The position numbers and the translations under genes were made by a program. 64,000 nucleotides of DNA. Origin: Anaerocolumna sp. AGMB13025. Lineage in GTDB: Bacteria > Bacillota > Clostridia > Lachnospirales > Lachnospiraceae. This document shows, in pieces, positions 35,250 through 47,933 of this stretch. The stretch lies in assembly GCF_029689925.1 (NCBI RefSeq), contig NZ_CP121445.1, positions 1,419,001-1,483,000 on the forward strand, written 5' to 3'. Below the pieces are notes generated by a model. It ran no database searches. It was not told the origin of the DNA and saw only the letters and a list, made by a program, of their open reading frames with translations. Every line of letters starts with the position of its first letter. Within the stretch, counting starts at the first letter, position 1.

Positions 35250-37688
35250 ATGATAAACAGAACAGGCAGGCTTAAACTGCTTCAAAATAATAATTGGAAA
35301 TTTATGCATGGGGATTATCCTGATGCAAAGAGCTTTCAATACAAGGATAATGACTGGTATGATATCGGTATTCCTCATTCCTTTGGTATACCATACTTTC
35401 AGGAAAATGAATTTTATGTTGGTTATGGATGTTACCGGAAAATACTCTTTGTGGATCAGGCTTTTATTGGTAAGAAATTATCTCTTGAATTCCAGGGAGC
35501 ATTTCAGGAAGCTGAAATTTATTTAAATGGTCAATTAGCCGGGATGCATAAAGGCGGATATACTGCATTTGAAATTGATATTACGCCTTTTGCCGTATCA
35601 GGAGATAACTTATTATTCGTCCGGCTGAATAATAACTGGAATCCAAGGCTTGCGCCGCGGGCCGGAGAACATGTATTTAATGGAGGGATATACCGGGATG
35701 TAAGTCTTTTGGTTACAGAACCGGTACATGTAAGCTGGTATGGTACTTTTGTTACCACTCCTATTGTATCAAGGGAAGAAGCGGTTATTGATATCAATAC
35801 TGAGGTAATAAATGAAACGGATTCAAGCCTTACTTGCAGACTGGTTTCGGTCATTGAATATCAAGGAAAAGAGGTAATGAGGGTTTCTGGTACAAGTAAA
35901 CTTAAGGCTAAGAGCCAGATGGTTTTTCGACAGAGTGATAGGATCCAGGAACCTAAATTATGGCATCCGGATACACCAGAGTTATATAGTCTGAAAAGTT
36001 ATCTTTATGTTGGAGAAGATTTATATGACAGTTATGAAACTGTTTTTGGAATCCGCTGGTTTTCCTTTACTCCCGATCAAGGGTTTTTCCTTAACGGAGA
36101 ACACTACGATATCAATGGAGCTAATGTCCATCAGGATCATGCCGGATGGAGCGATGCGGTTACACATTCTGGAATACAAAGGGATGTTAAAATGGTTAAG
36201 GACTGCGGTATGAATTTCATCAGAGGTTCCCATTATCCCCATCATACGGTATTTGCCGAGGAATGTGATAAACAAGGTGTCTTATTTTGGTCGGAAAATT
36301 GTTTTTGGGGGACCGGAGGACCAAAGGAAGAGGGGTATTGGACCAGCAGTGGTTATCCCATAAAGGAAGAAGACCAGCCTGAATTTGAAGAGAGCTGTAT
36401 TGTCACACTAAAGGAGATGATACGAACCAATCGGAATCATCCAAGCATTATTGTGTGGAGTATGTGCAATGAACCATTTTTTTCTACCGCGGAAGTTATG
36501 GATAAGGCAAAAAGTCTTGTAAAGAGGCTGGTACTGGTAAGCCATGAAGAAGACCCCACCCGTCCGGCAGCAGTTGGCGGAGCCCAGAGAGGGGGCTTTG
36601 ATAGCCTGGGGGATATTGCAGGGTATAATGGTGACGGAGCAACCATATTTCATGATCCGGGCTTTCCAAACTTTGTTTCCGAGTATGGCAGCTATGAAGA
36701 AAGTAACCGTCCCGGCAGTATTGTACCTGCGGACATGGATATGGATTACCCCTGGCGTTCCGGCAAGGCATTATGGTGTGCCTTCCATCATGGAAGCATC
36801 TTATGGAATATGGGATACCTGGGAATGATTGATTATTACAGACTGCCCCTAAATCTCTGGTACTGGTACCGGGAGAAGCTTTTGGGAATTAAGCAACCGG
36901 AGCCTGTAAAAGAAGGGATTCCTTATGCAGTGAGAATTACATCGGACCGGAACTCTATGGCGACGGATGGCACAGAGGATGCTTTTATTACAGTAGAAAT
37001 CATTGACCAGAGTGGTAACCGGATATCCAATTCGATGGAAGTCGAGTTAGAGGTTGTAAGGGGCGGGGCAGTTTTCCCCACAGGAAAACGCTTTGTCTTA
37101 TCACCGGAGAATAAGAATTTTTATGAAGGTCTTGGAGCAATTGAGCTGCGTTCCTATTACGCAGGTGAAAACCGAATAACGGCCAAAGCAAAAGGGCTGG
37201 TTACCGGTGAACTTATTATAAATACCACCGGAGAGGAACACTGGGAGAACCAAAAGCGTAAGGAATTATTGCCGCCCCCCTCAGTTATGGGTAATCCAAA
37301 AAGTGATAAGAGTTTCAACATTGGTGTCAGCAGACCGGTATTTGCAAGTAGCGAAGAACCGGACTATGCTGCCAGAAATGTAACGGATCAGGACAGTACC
37401 AAACCCTGGCGTGCCGGAGAAAAGAAATCTGGTGAGTGGATTATGGTGGATCTTGAGGGGGCAAAACCGGTAAAACGCGGAGAACTATTTTTTGAAGAGA
37501 TTAACACCAAGCCTTATGAAATCAGCATTTCAGATAATGGAGTTGATTTCGAGGTAATAGCAGTAGGTAAGGACAATGCGGTTAATTCTTTTTTGGATAT
37601 TAGTCTGGGCGGAAAAACACTTCGGTATTTCAGAGTCTTATTTCCGGAAGAAGCTGCTGCTATCCTTAGAATCAAATTATTTAATTAA
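35250..37688 (+). CDS. GH2 beta-galactosidase-like enzyme with C-terminal F5/8-type domain
   Basis: 812 aa. N-terminal sugar-binding jelly roll (NNWKFMHGDYPDA...NGQLAGMHKGGYTAFEID), Ig-like domain, then a TIM barrel with ANVHQDHAGWSDA, acid/base Glu in SMCNEPF (about E408) and nucleophile Glu in FVSEYGSY (about E478). A Big_1/Ig-like region follows, and a C-terminal discoidin (F5/8 type C/CBM32-like) domain spans about 700-812 (ARNVTDQDSTKPWRAGEKK, DISLGGKTLRYFRVLFP). GH2 covers beta-galactosidases, glucuronidases and mannosidases; with GH95 next to it, beta-galactosidase acting after fucose removal is plausible. The C-terminal binding module on a protein without a signal peptide is unusual. 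Confidence 0.88.
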   Translation: MINRTGRLKLLQNNNWKFMHGDYPDAKSFQYKDNDWYDIGIPHSFGIPYFQENEFYVGYGCYRKILFVDQAFIGKKLSLEFQGAFQEAEIYLNGQLAGMHKGGYTAFEIDITPFAVSGDNLLFVRLNNNWNPRLAPRAGEHVFNGGIYRDVSLLVTEPVHVSWYGTFVTTPIVSREEAVIDINTEVINETDSSLTCRLVSVIEYQGKEVMRVSGTSKLKAKSQMVFRQSDRIQEPKLWHPDTPELYSLKSYLYVGEDLYDSYETVFGIRWFSFTPDQGFFLNGEHYDINGANVHQDHAGWSDAVTHSGIQRDVKMVKDCGMNFIRGSHYPHHTVFAEECDKQGVLFWSENCFWGTGGPKEEGYWTSSGYPIKEEDQPEFEESCIVTLKEMIRTNRNHPSIIVWSMCNEPFFSTAEVMDKAKSLVKRLVLVSHEEDPTRPAAVGGAQRGGFDSLGDIAGYNGDGATIFHDPGFPNFVSEYGSYEESNRPGSIVPADMDMDYPWRSGKALWCAFHHGSILWNMGYLGMIDYYRLPLNLWYWYREKLLGIKQPEPVKEGIPYAVRITSDRNSMATDGTEDAFITVEIIDQSGNRISNSMEVELEVVRGGAVFPTGKRFVLSPENKNFYEGLGAIELRSYYAGENRITAKAKGLVTGELIINTTGEEHWENQKRKELLPPPSVMGNPKSDKSFNIGVSRPVFASSEEPDYAARNVTDQDSTKPWRAGEKKSGEWIMVDLEGAKPVKRGELFFEEINTKPYEISISDNGVDFEVIAVGKDNAVNSFLDISLGGKTLRYFRVLFPEEAAAILRIKLFN

Positions 37689-37714
37689 GATTATACATCT
37701 GTAAAAGACGGTAA

Positions 37715-37760
37715 AGGGACTTAACTGTGTGATAACAAAAAAATCATGCTTTAAGTCCCT
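37715..37760 (+). terminator. Hairpin between GH2 and GH36-like genes
   Basis: AGGGACTTAA (37715-37724) and TTAAGTCCCT (37751-37760) form a perfect 10-bp stem with a 26-nt loop. No T-run follows, so a processing or attenuation hairpin is more likely than a full terminator. Confidence 0.6.
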
Positions 37761-37789
37761 GCTTATTAACTATGAGAAAGGAAGATACC

Positions 37790-39619
37790 ATGGAATATTA
37801 TGTAGAAATGAAACTTAGAAAAGATGCCCATAACGGGGGATTTTCCAATGGTCTGACCTTATGTGGAGGTGAATCCACAAGAGGGCTTGAGAAAATCCAG
37901 GTTGAGGATAGCAAAATAGTTTATAAAAATAATACCAATCATTATGTAACCCTTAATATGGTACATAATAAGGATACTGTTGAAGTCAGTACTTTATTTG
38001 AGAATAAAGGAACAGAAGGTACAACTTTAGAGATGCTCTCCTCCTTTGCTTTACAGGGAATCAAAGCGGATAAAATCCATAGACTCCAGTCCTTTTGGAG
38101 CGCAGAGGGAAAACTCAGGACAGAAACTATAGAGGAACTACATTTAGAACCCTCCTGGAACCGGTGTGGCATGAGAGTCGAAAAATTCGGCAATTTAGGT
38201 TCGATGCCGGTACGGAAGTATTTTCCGTTTATTGCCTTGGAAAACAGTGAAACCCATGAATTTACAGCGGTTCAGTTATACAGTCCCTATTCCTGGCAGA
38301 TTGAAATTTTGTGCAAAGAGGATGAAACCCTTTCACTTGTGGGAGGAATTGCAGATCGTGATTTTGGGCACTGGTTTAAACATATTGCACCAGGGGAAAC
38401 CTTTACCACTCCCAAAACAGTCATTGCCAGGGGAAACTCACTTTATGAGGTGTGCGATAAACTGGTGAAGGCACAAAGACCTGATATATCTGAACTGGAT
38501 CAGGATATGGGTATTATGTTTAATGAATATTGTACGACCTGGGGGAATCCAACCCTTGAAAACATCAAGAAAATCTGCAATCAGTTAAAGGATAAGGCAG
38601 TTAAGTACCTGGTAATCGATTCCGGCTGGTATGGTAAAAATGAAGGCTGGTGGGCCAGTATCGGAGACTGGGATATCAACTATGAAAAGTTCCCCGGGGG
38701 CTTAAAAAAAGCAGCGGATTATATCAGGGAATGCGGTATGATTCCAGGGCTTTGGTTTGAATTTGAATCCGTGGGCAGACTTTCGAAACACTGGGACAAC
38801 TCAGAGCATTTATTGAAAAAAGACGGCGTCGTATTAACCGTAGGAGATAAACGTTTTTGGGACATGTCCGACCCCTGGGTTAAGGAGTATCTGAACAAAT
38901 CAGTTATACAGACCCTGAAAGAATGCGGATTTGGTTATATTAAAATTGATTATAATGATACCATTGGAATTGGCTGTGACGGTGCAGAAAGTCTGGGAGA
39001 AGGATTAAGACAGAGAATTCTATCTACCCAGGAATTTTTCAGAAAGATCAAAGCGGAAATACCGGATATCGTAATTGAAAACTGCTCCAGCGGAGGACAC
39101 AGATTAGAACCCTCCATGATGGAACTGGTATCCCAGGCAAGCTTTTCCGATGCCCATGAAACCACTGCCATACCGATAATTGCGGCAAATATGCATCGGG
39201 TAATACAACCCTCTCAAAGTCAGATTTGGGCAGTCATGCGGGGCAGTGACAGCAATCAGAGAATCTATTATTCCATAATCAGTACTTTCTTTGGCAGAAT
39301 GTGCTTAAGCGGCGATATCTATGATTTGTCAGAGGAACAGTGGAACCTCATTGAGGAGGGAATGGAATTTTATAAAGAAGCAGCGGATATCATAAAATAC
39401 GGAAAAACAATACTATGTGAAAACAGTACAAAAAGCTATAATAATCCCCAGGGAGAACAGCTTGTAATAAGAGAGTACGGTAAGAAACAGTTAGTAATTG
39501 CCCATAGATTTGAGAATTCCAAAGAAATTAGCCTTGATTTTCTGGAAAACCGTGAATTAATAAAAGAATATGGAGTTATTGATTGTGATTTTACGGCCAA
39601 GGCTTGGCTTATAGGATAA
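37790..39619 (+). CDS. GH36-like (clan GH-D) alpha-galactosidase, copy 1
   Basis: 609 aa. YLVIDSGWYGKNEGWWASIGDW, GMIPGLWFEFE, candidate nucleophile Asp in YIKIDYND (about D387), CSSGGHRLEPSMM and candidate acid/base Asp in SFSDAHE (about D454) place it in clan GH-D near GH36. It lacks the KWDFNR and SDNTDA forms of the classical enzyme at 49021, so it is a distinct subgroup. It is clearly paralogous to the protein at 58481 (shared WSAEG, LEPSW, GSMPVRKYFPF, CDGAESLGEGLRQ) but starts about 45 residues later. AAAGGAAG before ATG 37790 supports this start. Activity on alpha-galactosyl or related side chains is inferred. Confidence 0.82.
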   Translation: MEYYVEMKLRKDAHNGGFSNGLTLCGGESTRGLEKIQVEDSKIVYKNNTNHYVTLNMVHNKDTVEVSTLFENKGTEGTTLEMLSSFALQGIKADKIHRLQSFWSAEGKLRTETIEELHLEPSWNRCGMRVEKFGNLGSMPVRKYFPFIALENSETHEFTAVQLYSPYSWQIEILCKEDETLSLVGGIADRDFGHWFKHIAPGETFTTPKTVIARGNSLYEVCDKLVKAQRPDISELDQDMGIMFNEYCTTWGNPTLENIKKICNQLKDKAVKYLVIDSGWYGKNEGWWASIGDWDINYEKFPGGLKKAADYIRECGMIPGLWFEFESVGRLSKHWDNSEHLLKKDGVVLTVGDKRFWDMSDPWVKEYLNKSVIQTLKECGFGYIKIDYNDTIGIGCDGAESLGEGLRQRILSTQEFFRKIKAEIPDIVIENCSSGGHRLEPSMMELVSQASFSDAHETTAIPIIAANMHRVIQPSQSQIWAVMRGSDSNQRIYYSIISTFFGRMCLSGDIYDLSEEQWNLIEEGMEFYKEAADIIKYGKTILCENSTKSYNNPQGEQLVIREYGKKQLVIAHRFENSKEISLDFLENRELIKEYGVIDCDFTAKAWLIG

Positions 39620-39861
39620 ACAGTGGTGAGCCGTATCATGAGTGAGCGTTTACAATTATATACTGAATACTTGAGCAATTGTTCGAAATCGGAGATTATA
39701 TATCTTGAAATGTGTGATGCATTGGTTGTATTTAAAAAAATAATATAATAGATTTAGGTACGGTAAAGAATTTAGACTAAAATGCAAATTTATACTAAAT
39801 TTCTTTAAAACTTCACAAGAGAAATAGCCTTTTCTAAACTAACTTAATAGGCTTCTTTTTA

Positions 39862-39906
39862 ATGACTTTTGAAATAGTAATAATTTACCATTCAAAAGTC
39901 ATTTTA
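39862..39906. terminator. Bidirectional terminator
   Basis: ATGACTTTTGAA (39862-39873) and TTCAAAAGTCAT (39891-39902) pair perfectly over 12 bp, followed by TTTTA. It sits between the convergent GH36-like and AraC genes. The rest of 39620-39978 is AT-rich without a recognisable gene. Confidence 0.75.
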
Positions 39907-39978
39907 CGCCAGTCTTGCTACTTATTTAAGAGTGGGGAAAAGAACAATTATTGTAATATAACTAAAGTCACTATTTGC

Positions 39979-40809
39979 TTAATTCTCCTTCATATAACGT
40001 CCGGGAGATATACCTACCGAATGGGTAAATTGTTTTGTGAAGGAATAGGTATCACTGTACCCAGTAAGTAAAGCAGTTTCTTTAATAGAAATGCCGGATA
40101 AAAGCATGAGTCTAGCCTTCTTGATACGCTGTTCAATACGATATTGAGACGGAGAGGTACCAATATATTTACGAAATTGTTTTCTGAAATTCTCATAGCT
40201 CATATTGATTTTTGCAGCAATCTCTACCAAAGGAATCTCAGAGCTGATTTCTGAAGATAGTAATCTGCAGGCTTCGTTCATAGATTCCTTGAATGACTCT
40301 GTACCAGGATTTTTGTTCGATGATAGCAATATTGTCAAAAGTAACTCCTGAGCCTGAAGTGATAGAAAAGGTAAATCAGAATCATCCGCCTCTTTTAATA
40401 AGGTTAATAGTCTTGACAACTTCTGAATGGTCGTATCATTATAATTACCTTTTCCAACAGGTATGTTGGTAGGAATAAGATTCAGACTGTTTAGATAATT
40501 GTAGGTTGTGCGGCCGAAACTAATAAAGAATTCAAGCCAGTTTCCATCAGGGACGACTTCTGTACTATGGCTAACCCCTGGGATTCGCTGTACAAAATCG
40601 CCTGCCTGTATGGGAAGCTTCTTATTGTCAGCAGTATAATAAAATCCGTTTCCGGATAATAATAAAAAGCAACTATAATAATCAATAAGAAAATTATATT
40701 GCGATTGATCCTTTGTGGTTTTTGTCATATAACCACAGGCTAATATCCCATTCGTGAAATCAGTTCCGATACAACGATAAATTACTTCTTTTTTCATTTC
40801 TAGCTTCAT
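39979..40809 (-). CDS. AraC-family regulator
   Basis: 276 aa. The N-terminal cupin-like sensor includes FLLLSGNGFYYTADNKKLPIQAGDFVQRIPGVSH. The AraC double HTH contains LVEIAAKINMSYENFRKQFRKYIG and IKETALLTGYSDTYSFTKQFTHSVG. GGAAGG lies 6 bases before ATG at 40809, so the upstream hydrophobic extension is not used. It is divergent from the lacZ-type gene at 41130 with about 320 bp between them, so it most likely controls that gene. Confidence 0.9.
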   Translation of the reverse strand: MKLEMKKEVIYRCIGTDFTNGILACGYMTKTTKDQSQYNFLIDYYSCFLLLSGNGFYYTADNKKLPIQAGDFVQRIPGVSHSTEVVPDGNWLEFFISFGRTTYNYLNSLNLIPTNIPVGKGNYNDTTIQKLSRLLTLLKEADDSDLPFLSLQAQELLLTILLSSNKNPGTESFKESMNEACRLLSSEISSEIPLVEIAAKINMSYENFRKQFRKYIGTSPSQYRIEQRIKKARLMLLSGISIKETALLTGYSDTYSFTKQFTHSVGISPGRYMKEN

Positions 40810-40964
40810 AGGTATCCTTCCTGTCATTAGCATTACCAAATTGGATAAAAGAATTACCAAACAAAACATTTTGCAAGGGTTTATCTAATTGTATAATAGG
40901 TATTAAATTAATACAAGTAATAAATTAATGATATAGCTATACCAGATAAGACAAATAGGAGGAT

Positions 40965-44222
<3,258 letters not shown>

Positions 44223-44321
44223 GGGTTGCGTGACATTTTGAAAAACTTTTAGATATAGTTCTTGATAGTAATCTCTGATAATAATAATTAAGCTTAATAT
44301 ATACTAAAATATTAGTCTGGG

Positions 44322-44363
44322 AAATATTCCGGAATTCTAGCAATAGGATCCGGAATATTTTTT
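44322..44363 (+). terminator. Rho-independent terminator of lacZ
   Basis: AAATATTCCGG (44322-44332) pairs perfectly with CCGGAATATTT (44350-44360), followed by TTT. It lies 100 bp after the lacZ stop. Confidence 0.8.
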
Positions 44364-44419
44364 AGACATACCCCGAAATTAGGGCTTACGATATATTGGT
44401 TTCTTTGCGTAAATATATA

Positions 44420-44824
44420 ATGATAGATTCCTTTGAACAATGGCTTTATACAAATCCAGAACATACAGCACTGGGACGATCTAAATATGTGAGATTATTA
44501 GAAGATAGATTTAATGTGAGTATAGATTGGACAGGTTTAGATGAGGAGAAGAGTTTGGGTTGGTACAAAGAGCAGTTAATGATAATACAGCCCCTATATG
44601 TTATTTCTTATGCTATTGCTCAACTAGGCGCACTGGAGGTATATAAAAACTACAAACAGAATAGAGAAAAAATAATCATAACCTTTAAAGATTCATTAAG
44701 CCTAGGTTTCTCTAGATCTATTAGTGAAATATATGAAGTCGCAGGTGGGAAGCTTGACTTTTTGAAGGACTATATAAGAAGTATGGTCGATTTTATACTG
44801 GAAGAAATAGAAAGTTTAGAGTGA
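44420..44824 (+). pseudogene. C-terminal remnant of an M3 family oligoendopeptidase
   Basis: About 135 residues beginning MIDSFEQWLYTNPEHT and continuing with IDWTGL and LYVISYAIAQLGALEVYKNY. This is the pattern of the C-terminal helical part of M3 (PepF-like) peptidases, where D-F-Q-W-Y-T-P-H-T and Y-A-I-A-Q-L-G-A-L are conserved. The HExxH zinc site and about 400 upstream residues are missing; only the lacZ terminator lies upstream. No good ribosome site precedes ATG 44420. I read it as a decayed gene fragment. A free-standing small protein cannot be fully excluded. Confidence 0.7.
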
Positions 44825-45003
44825 ATGTAGGCAATATTCTAAGTCTATTTAAAACTTAGAAGAAAGAGCTGCTACCCCTGTTATGGGAACATGTTAACGG
44901 GAGCTGAAACATATGGGGCTCTATGAGGAGCCATAATCTGTAAATATTATGTTTTGTGATTATACAAGTTCATAGGTAATTGGGAAACTCGAAAATTATT
45001 ATC

Positions 45004-45017
45004 ATTGTGTACACAAT
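45004..45017. promoter_or_regulatory. Perfect 14-bp palindrome upstream of a truncated ORF
   Basis: ATTGTGTACACAAT is a perfect palindrome 33 bp before the ATG at 45050. It looks like a dimeric repressor operator left from a gene whose body is gone. The 44825-45003 stretch before it has no gene I recognise. Confidence 0.45.
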
Positions 45018-45049
45018 TCAGATAGCTATATAGTTGAGGGGAGAATAGG

Positions 45050-45130
45050 ATGGAAAAGAAAATTGCAATTATTACGGGAGCTATATCAGCAGAAAAGGAT
45101 GCGATAAACAACATTCATAGAGTAAATTAG
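45050..45130 (+). pseudogene. Short ORF cut off by a palindromic element
   Basis: It starts with ATG after GAGGGGAGAATAGG and encodes MEKKIAIITGAISAEK... for 26 residues. The stop TAG uses the first G of the inverted-repeat element at 45130. A ribosome site, an upstream palindrome and a protein-like start suggest a gene truncated by insertion or deletion at the element. No continuation was found after 45331. Original function not recognised. Confidence 0.5.
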
Positions 45131-45331
45131 GGCTGTCGCAAAAATCAAAGACTAAATTACCTGGGAAGAATAAGGATTATATTTTATAAAAATTTTATGG
45201 AAAGTATGCGCGAATGGCTGCAAGAAAGAGAATGCAGCCGCTAATTCGCGCGATCTTTCCACAAAATTTTTATAAAATATAATCCTTATTCTATGCCCAG
45301 GTTCCATAACCTGCCATTTTTGCGACAGCCC
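45130..45331. mobile_element. MITE-like palindromic element, family B
   Basis: 202 bp with perfect 16-bp terminal inverted repeats GGGCTGTCGCAAAAAT (45130-45145) and ATTTTTGCGACAGCCC (45316-45331). Most of the interior is also self-complementary, including about 29 bp starting AGAATAAGGATTATATTTTA and an apex stem GGCTGCA/TGCAGCC. No ORF is inside and no clear target duplication flanks it. The ends resemble the stems of the GGCTGYYGCAAAAT hairpins elsewhere in the window. Confidence 0.75.
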
Positions 45332-45537
45332 ATCAATACCCCAAATTAGCCAAGTAGCCCTTTACCTATCCTAAGTAAAGTCTCACTAAAGCCCACAGTA
45401 TTGGTGAATATAAACAAAGAACCCAAAGTAAAACACATTTATACATATACATATAACAAAATTCCATTTCTAAAAGCTGTAGATAATGGTAAAATATTTA
45501 CAGTTCAAAACGAACAAAACAAGAGGAGGAAAAAACA

Positions 45538-46890
45538 ATGAATAAGAAGACAATAAATAAAAAGACAATATGTGTTTTATTAAGTCTTGTAATGGTAATT
45601 GTACTTATGGCGGGCTGTGCAAAAAAGGATAACACGAAAGAAACGGCAGGTTCGACAACAGATTCAACAGCAGCGGAAAACACACAGGCAGCAGAAACCC
45701 CAAAAGCCGACACTTCCGGTAAGGGCGTGACAATAACCTATGGGCTTTGGGATACCAATCAGGCGAAATTAATACAGCAGATTGCAGATGCTTTTGAAGG
45801 GGAAACCGGCATTCATGTCGAAATCCAGATCAATGGCTGGGCGGATTACTGGACTTCCTTAGAGGCAGCAGCCACAGGCGGCTCCTTACCGGATACCTTC
45901 TGGATGCATTCCAATAATATCTATTATTATGCCTCCAACGATCAGCTCCTAGACCTTACAGACTATATTAAGAATAGCAAGGATATTGATTTGGCCAATT
46001 ATCCGGAGGGGCTGGATCAGATTTATAACTTAAACGGCAAACAATACGCGATTCCAAAAGATTACGATACCATTGGTTTATGGTATAACAAGACAATGTT
46101 TGATGCAGCCGGTGTAGCCTATCCCAATGATACCTGGACCTGGGATGATTTAAAGGCAGCAGCGGAGAAGTTAACCAAGAAAGATGGTTCTCAGTACGGT
46201 TTTCTTGCAGCACTGCATAGTCAGGAAGGTTATTATAATTTTGTATACCAAAACGGCGGAACTATTGTTACGGACGACAGGAAATCCGGATATGATGATC
46301 CTAAAACCATAGAAGCCATGAAATACTACTTCGATTTTGTCAGAAATGGATTATCCCCTGCCATTACGAATGATGCTGAAAGAGCAGAAGCCTTTCAGAA
46401 TGGTTTAGTAGCCATGGCACTTTTTGGCTCCTGGAATTTATCAGGCTTTGCTGCAAATGATTATATAGCCAAGAACTGTGATGTTACCGTGCTTCCAAAA
46501 TCCAATAACGGTGGCAAGGCATCTATATTTAACGGGTTGGGCAACTGTATCGCAGCAACAACGAAGCATCCGGAGGAGTCCTGGAAATGGATTGAATATC
46601 TTAGTAATCAAGCGGGACAGATGAAACAGGCAGAACTTGGTATTGCTATTTCTGCCTACAACGGAACTGCCGATGCGTTTCTAAAAGCATATCCCGGGTT
46701 CAATGTCCAGTCATACTTAGATATGGTATCTTACGCACAGATCAGACCTTACACCAATCAGACGAGTGTGTGGGAAGATAAGGCTTATGAACTTTTAACA
46801 GATGTATATACGAATGGCGGAGATGTTGAAGCAGCTTGTAAGAATGTGGCAAGTATGATGAATGATGCGATTGCCGTAGAGCAGAAATAA
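45538..46890 (+). CDS. Importer C sugar-binding lipoprotein (CUT1)
   Basis: 450 aa. Signal peptide with lipobox (VLMAGC), a Thr/Ser/Ala-rich tether, then the family 1 binding-protein fold (YGLWDTNQAKLIQQIADAFEGETGIHVEIQINGW and DYDTIGLWYNKTMFDAAG). AGAGGAGG precedes ATG 45538. First gene of importer C, followed by two permeases and a GH36 alpha-galactosidase, so an alpha-galactoside (raffinose-family or galactosylated plant oligosaccharide) is the likely ligand. About 30 bp before its ribosome site lies GTAAA-ATA-TTTAC, a short symmetrical site of unknown meaning. A hairpin follows 26 bp after the stop. Confidence 0.92.
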   Translation: MNKKTINKKTICVLLSLVMVIVLMAGCAKKDNTKETAGSTTDSTAAENTQAAETPKADTSGKGVTITYGLWDTNQAKLIQQIADAFEGETGIHVEIQINGWADYWTSLEAAATGGSLPDTFWMHSNNIYYYASNDQLLDLTDYIKNSKDIDLANYPEGLDQIYNLNGKQYAIPKDYDTIGLWYNKTMFDAAGVAYPNDTWTWDDLKAAAEKLTKKDGSQYGFLAALHSQEGYYNFVYQNGGTIVTDDRKSGYDDPKTIEAMKYYFDFVRNGLSPAITNDAERAEAFQNGLVAMALFGSWNLSGFAANDYIAKNCDVTVLPKSNNGGKASIFNGLGNCIAATTKHPEESWKWIEYLSNQAGQMKQAELGIAISAYNGTADAFLKAYPGFNVQSYLDMVSYAQIRPYTNQTSVWEDKAYELLTDVYTNGGDVEAACKNVASMMNDAIAVEQK

Positions 46891-46916
46891 GTATCGTAAC
46901 TCATAATACCTTAATA

Positions 46917-46961
46917 GGGTCTGTTGCAAAATTGTAAAATATAAAATTTTGCAGCAGTCCC
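46917..46961 (+). terminator. Intra-operon hairpin after importer C binding protein
   Basis: GGGTCTGTTGCAAAATT (46917-46933) pairs with AATTTTGCAGCAGTCCC (46945-46961), one mismatch and one wobble over 17 bp. It has the same stem type and position as in importers A and D. Confidence 0.72.
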
Positions 46962-46998
46962 TTTCCTAGGCTTAAGAGTTCAAAGGAGGCTTTAGAAC

Positions 46999-47922
46999 AT
47001 GGCAGAGAGCAAGAATATTGCCGGAAGAAAAAAGATTCCAAAAAACCGGTTAAATGAATGGAAATGGGCATACATAATGGTGGCACCAACAATAATAGGA
47101 ATCTTTATACTGAATATTATTCCAATTATTCAGACTATTTATATGAGCTTTTTTAAAAGTGGGGCTTTTGGGAAAAAAAATGTATTTATCGGACTAACCA
47201 ATTATAAAAAAATGTTTATGGATGTGCAGATCTGGTATGCTGTGCGGAATACACTGATCTATACTTGTCTGATGGTGCCGGTTACCATAGCAATCGCCTT
47301 AATCATTGCGGTGGTTTTAAATAAACAGATAAAGGGCAAAGGTATTTACCGGACCATATATTTCATACCTATGGTAGCAGCTCCGGCCGCAGTAACCATG
47401 GTATGGAGATGGTTATATAACTACAATTTCGGCTTTATTAATCACTTTTTAGCAGGTCTTGGACTAGACAAAGTAAAATGGACAGAGGATCCGAAGATAG
47501 CCCTGTTCTCCATTATTATTATTGGTATTTGGAGCTGCATTGGTTACAGTATGGTTATTTTACTGGCAGGCTTACAGGAAATACCGAAAGATTTTTATGA
47601 AGCAAGTAATATTGATGGGGCATCTTCCCTGTATCAGTTTTTTCATATTACACTTCCGTTAGTATCCCCTACGTTATTTTTTGTTGCAGTTACCAGTATT
47701 ATAACTGCAATGCAGGTATTTGATGTGATTTACATGATGGTAGATGTTGCGAATCCGGCTTATAACAATAGCGTTTCCCTGGTTTACTTATTCTACAATA
47801 ACTCCTTTAAATATAGTAATAAAGGGTATGGTTCAGCAATCGTTGTCCTGCTTCTGGCATTCATTCTAGTGATTACAGTCTTTCAGATGAAAGCTCAGAA
47901 GAAATGGGTTAATTATATGTAA
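46999..47922 (+). CDS. Importer C permease 1 (MalF/UgpA-like)
   Basis: 307-aa CUT1 permease with a short basic N-terminus and about six helices. The EAA loop is FYEASNIDGASSLYQFFHITLPLVSP. GGAGG lies upstream of ATG 46999. It is separated from the second permease by a 224-bp gap filled with a four-unit tandem repeat, which is unusual because permease pairs normally abut or overlap. Confidence 0.93.
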   Translation: MAESKNIAGRKKIPKNRLNEWKWAYIMVAPTIIGIFILNIIPIIQTIYMSFFKSGAFGKKNVFIGLTNYKKMFMDVQIWYAVRNTLIYTCLMVPVTIAIALIIAVVLNKQIKGKGIYRTIYFIPMVAAPAAVTMVWRWLYNYNFGFINHFLAGLGLDKVKWTEDPKIALFSIIIIGIWSCIGYSMVILLAGLQEIPKDFYEASNIDGASSLYQFFHITLPLVSPTLFFVAVTSIITAMQVFDVIYMMVDVANPAYNNSVSLVYLFYNNSFKYSNKGYGSAIVVLLLAFILVITVFQMKAQKKWVNYM

Positions 47923-47933
47923 ATACAACAAAT

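Noticed and set aside
39862-40071. 69-codon plus-strand frame
   Set aside because: It starts in a terminator hairpin and overlaps the end of the AraC gene antisense; no supporting signal.
44860-44940. Possible riboswitch-like structure (GGGGCTC-TATGAG-GAGCC hairpin)
   Set aside because: Only one short stem is convincing and it matches no riboswitch consensus I know; no intact downstream gene.
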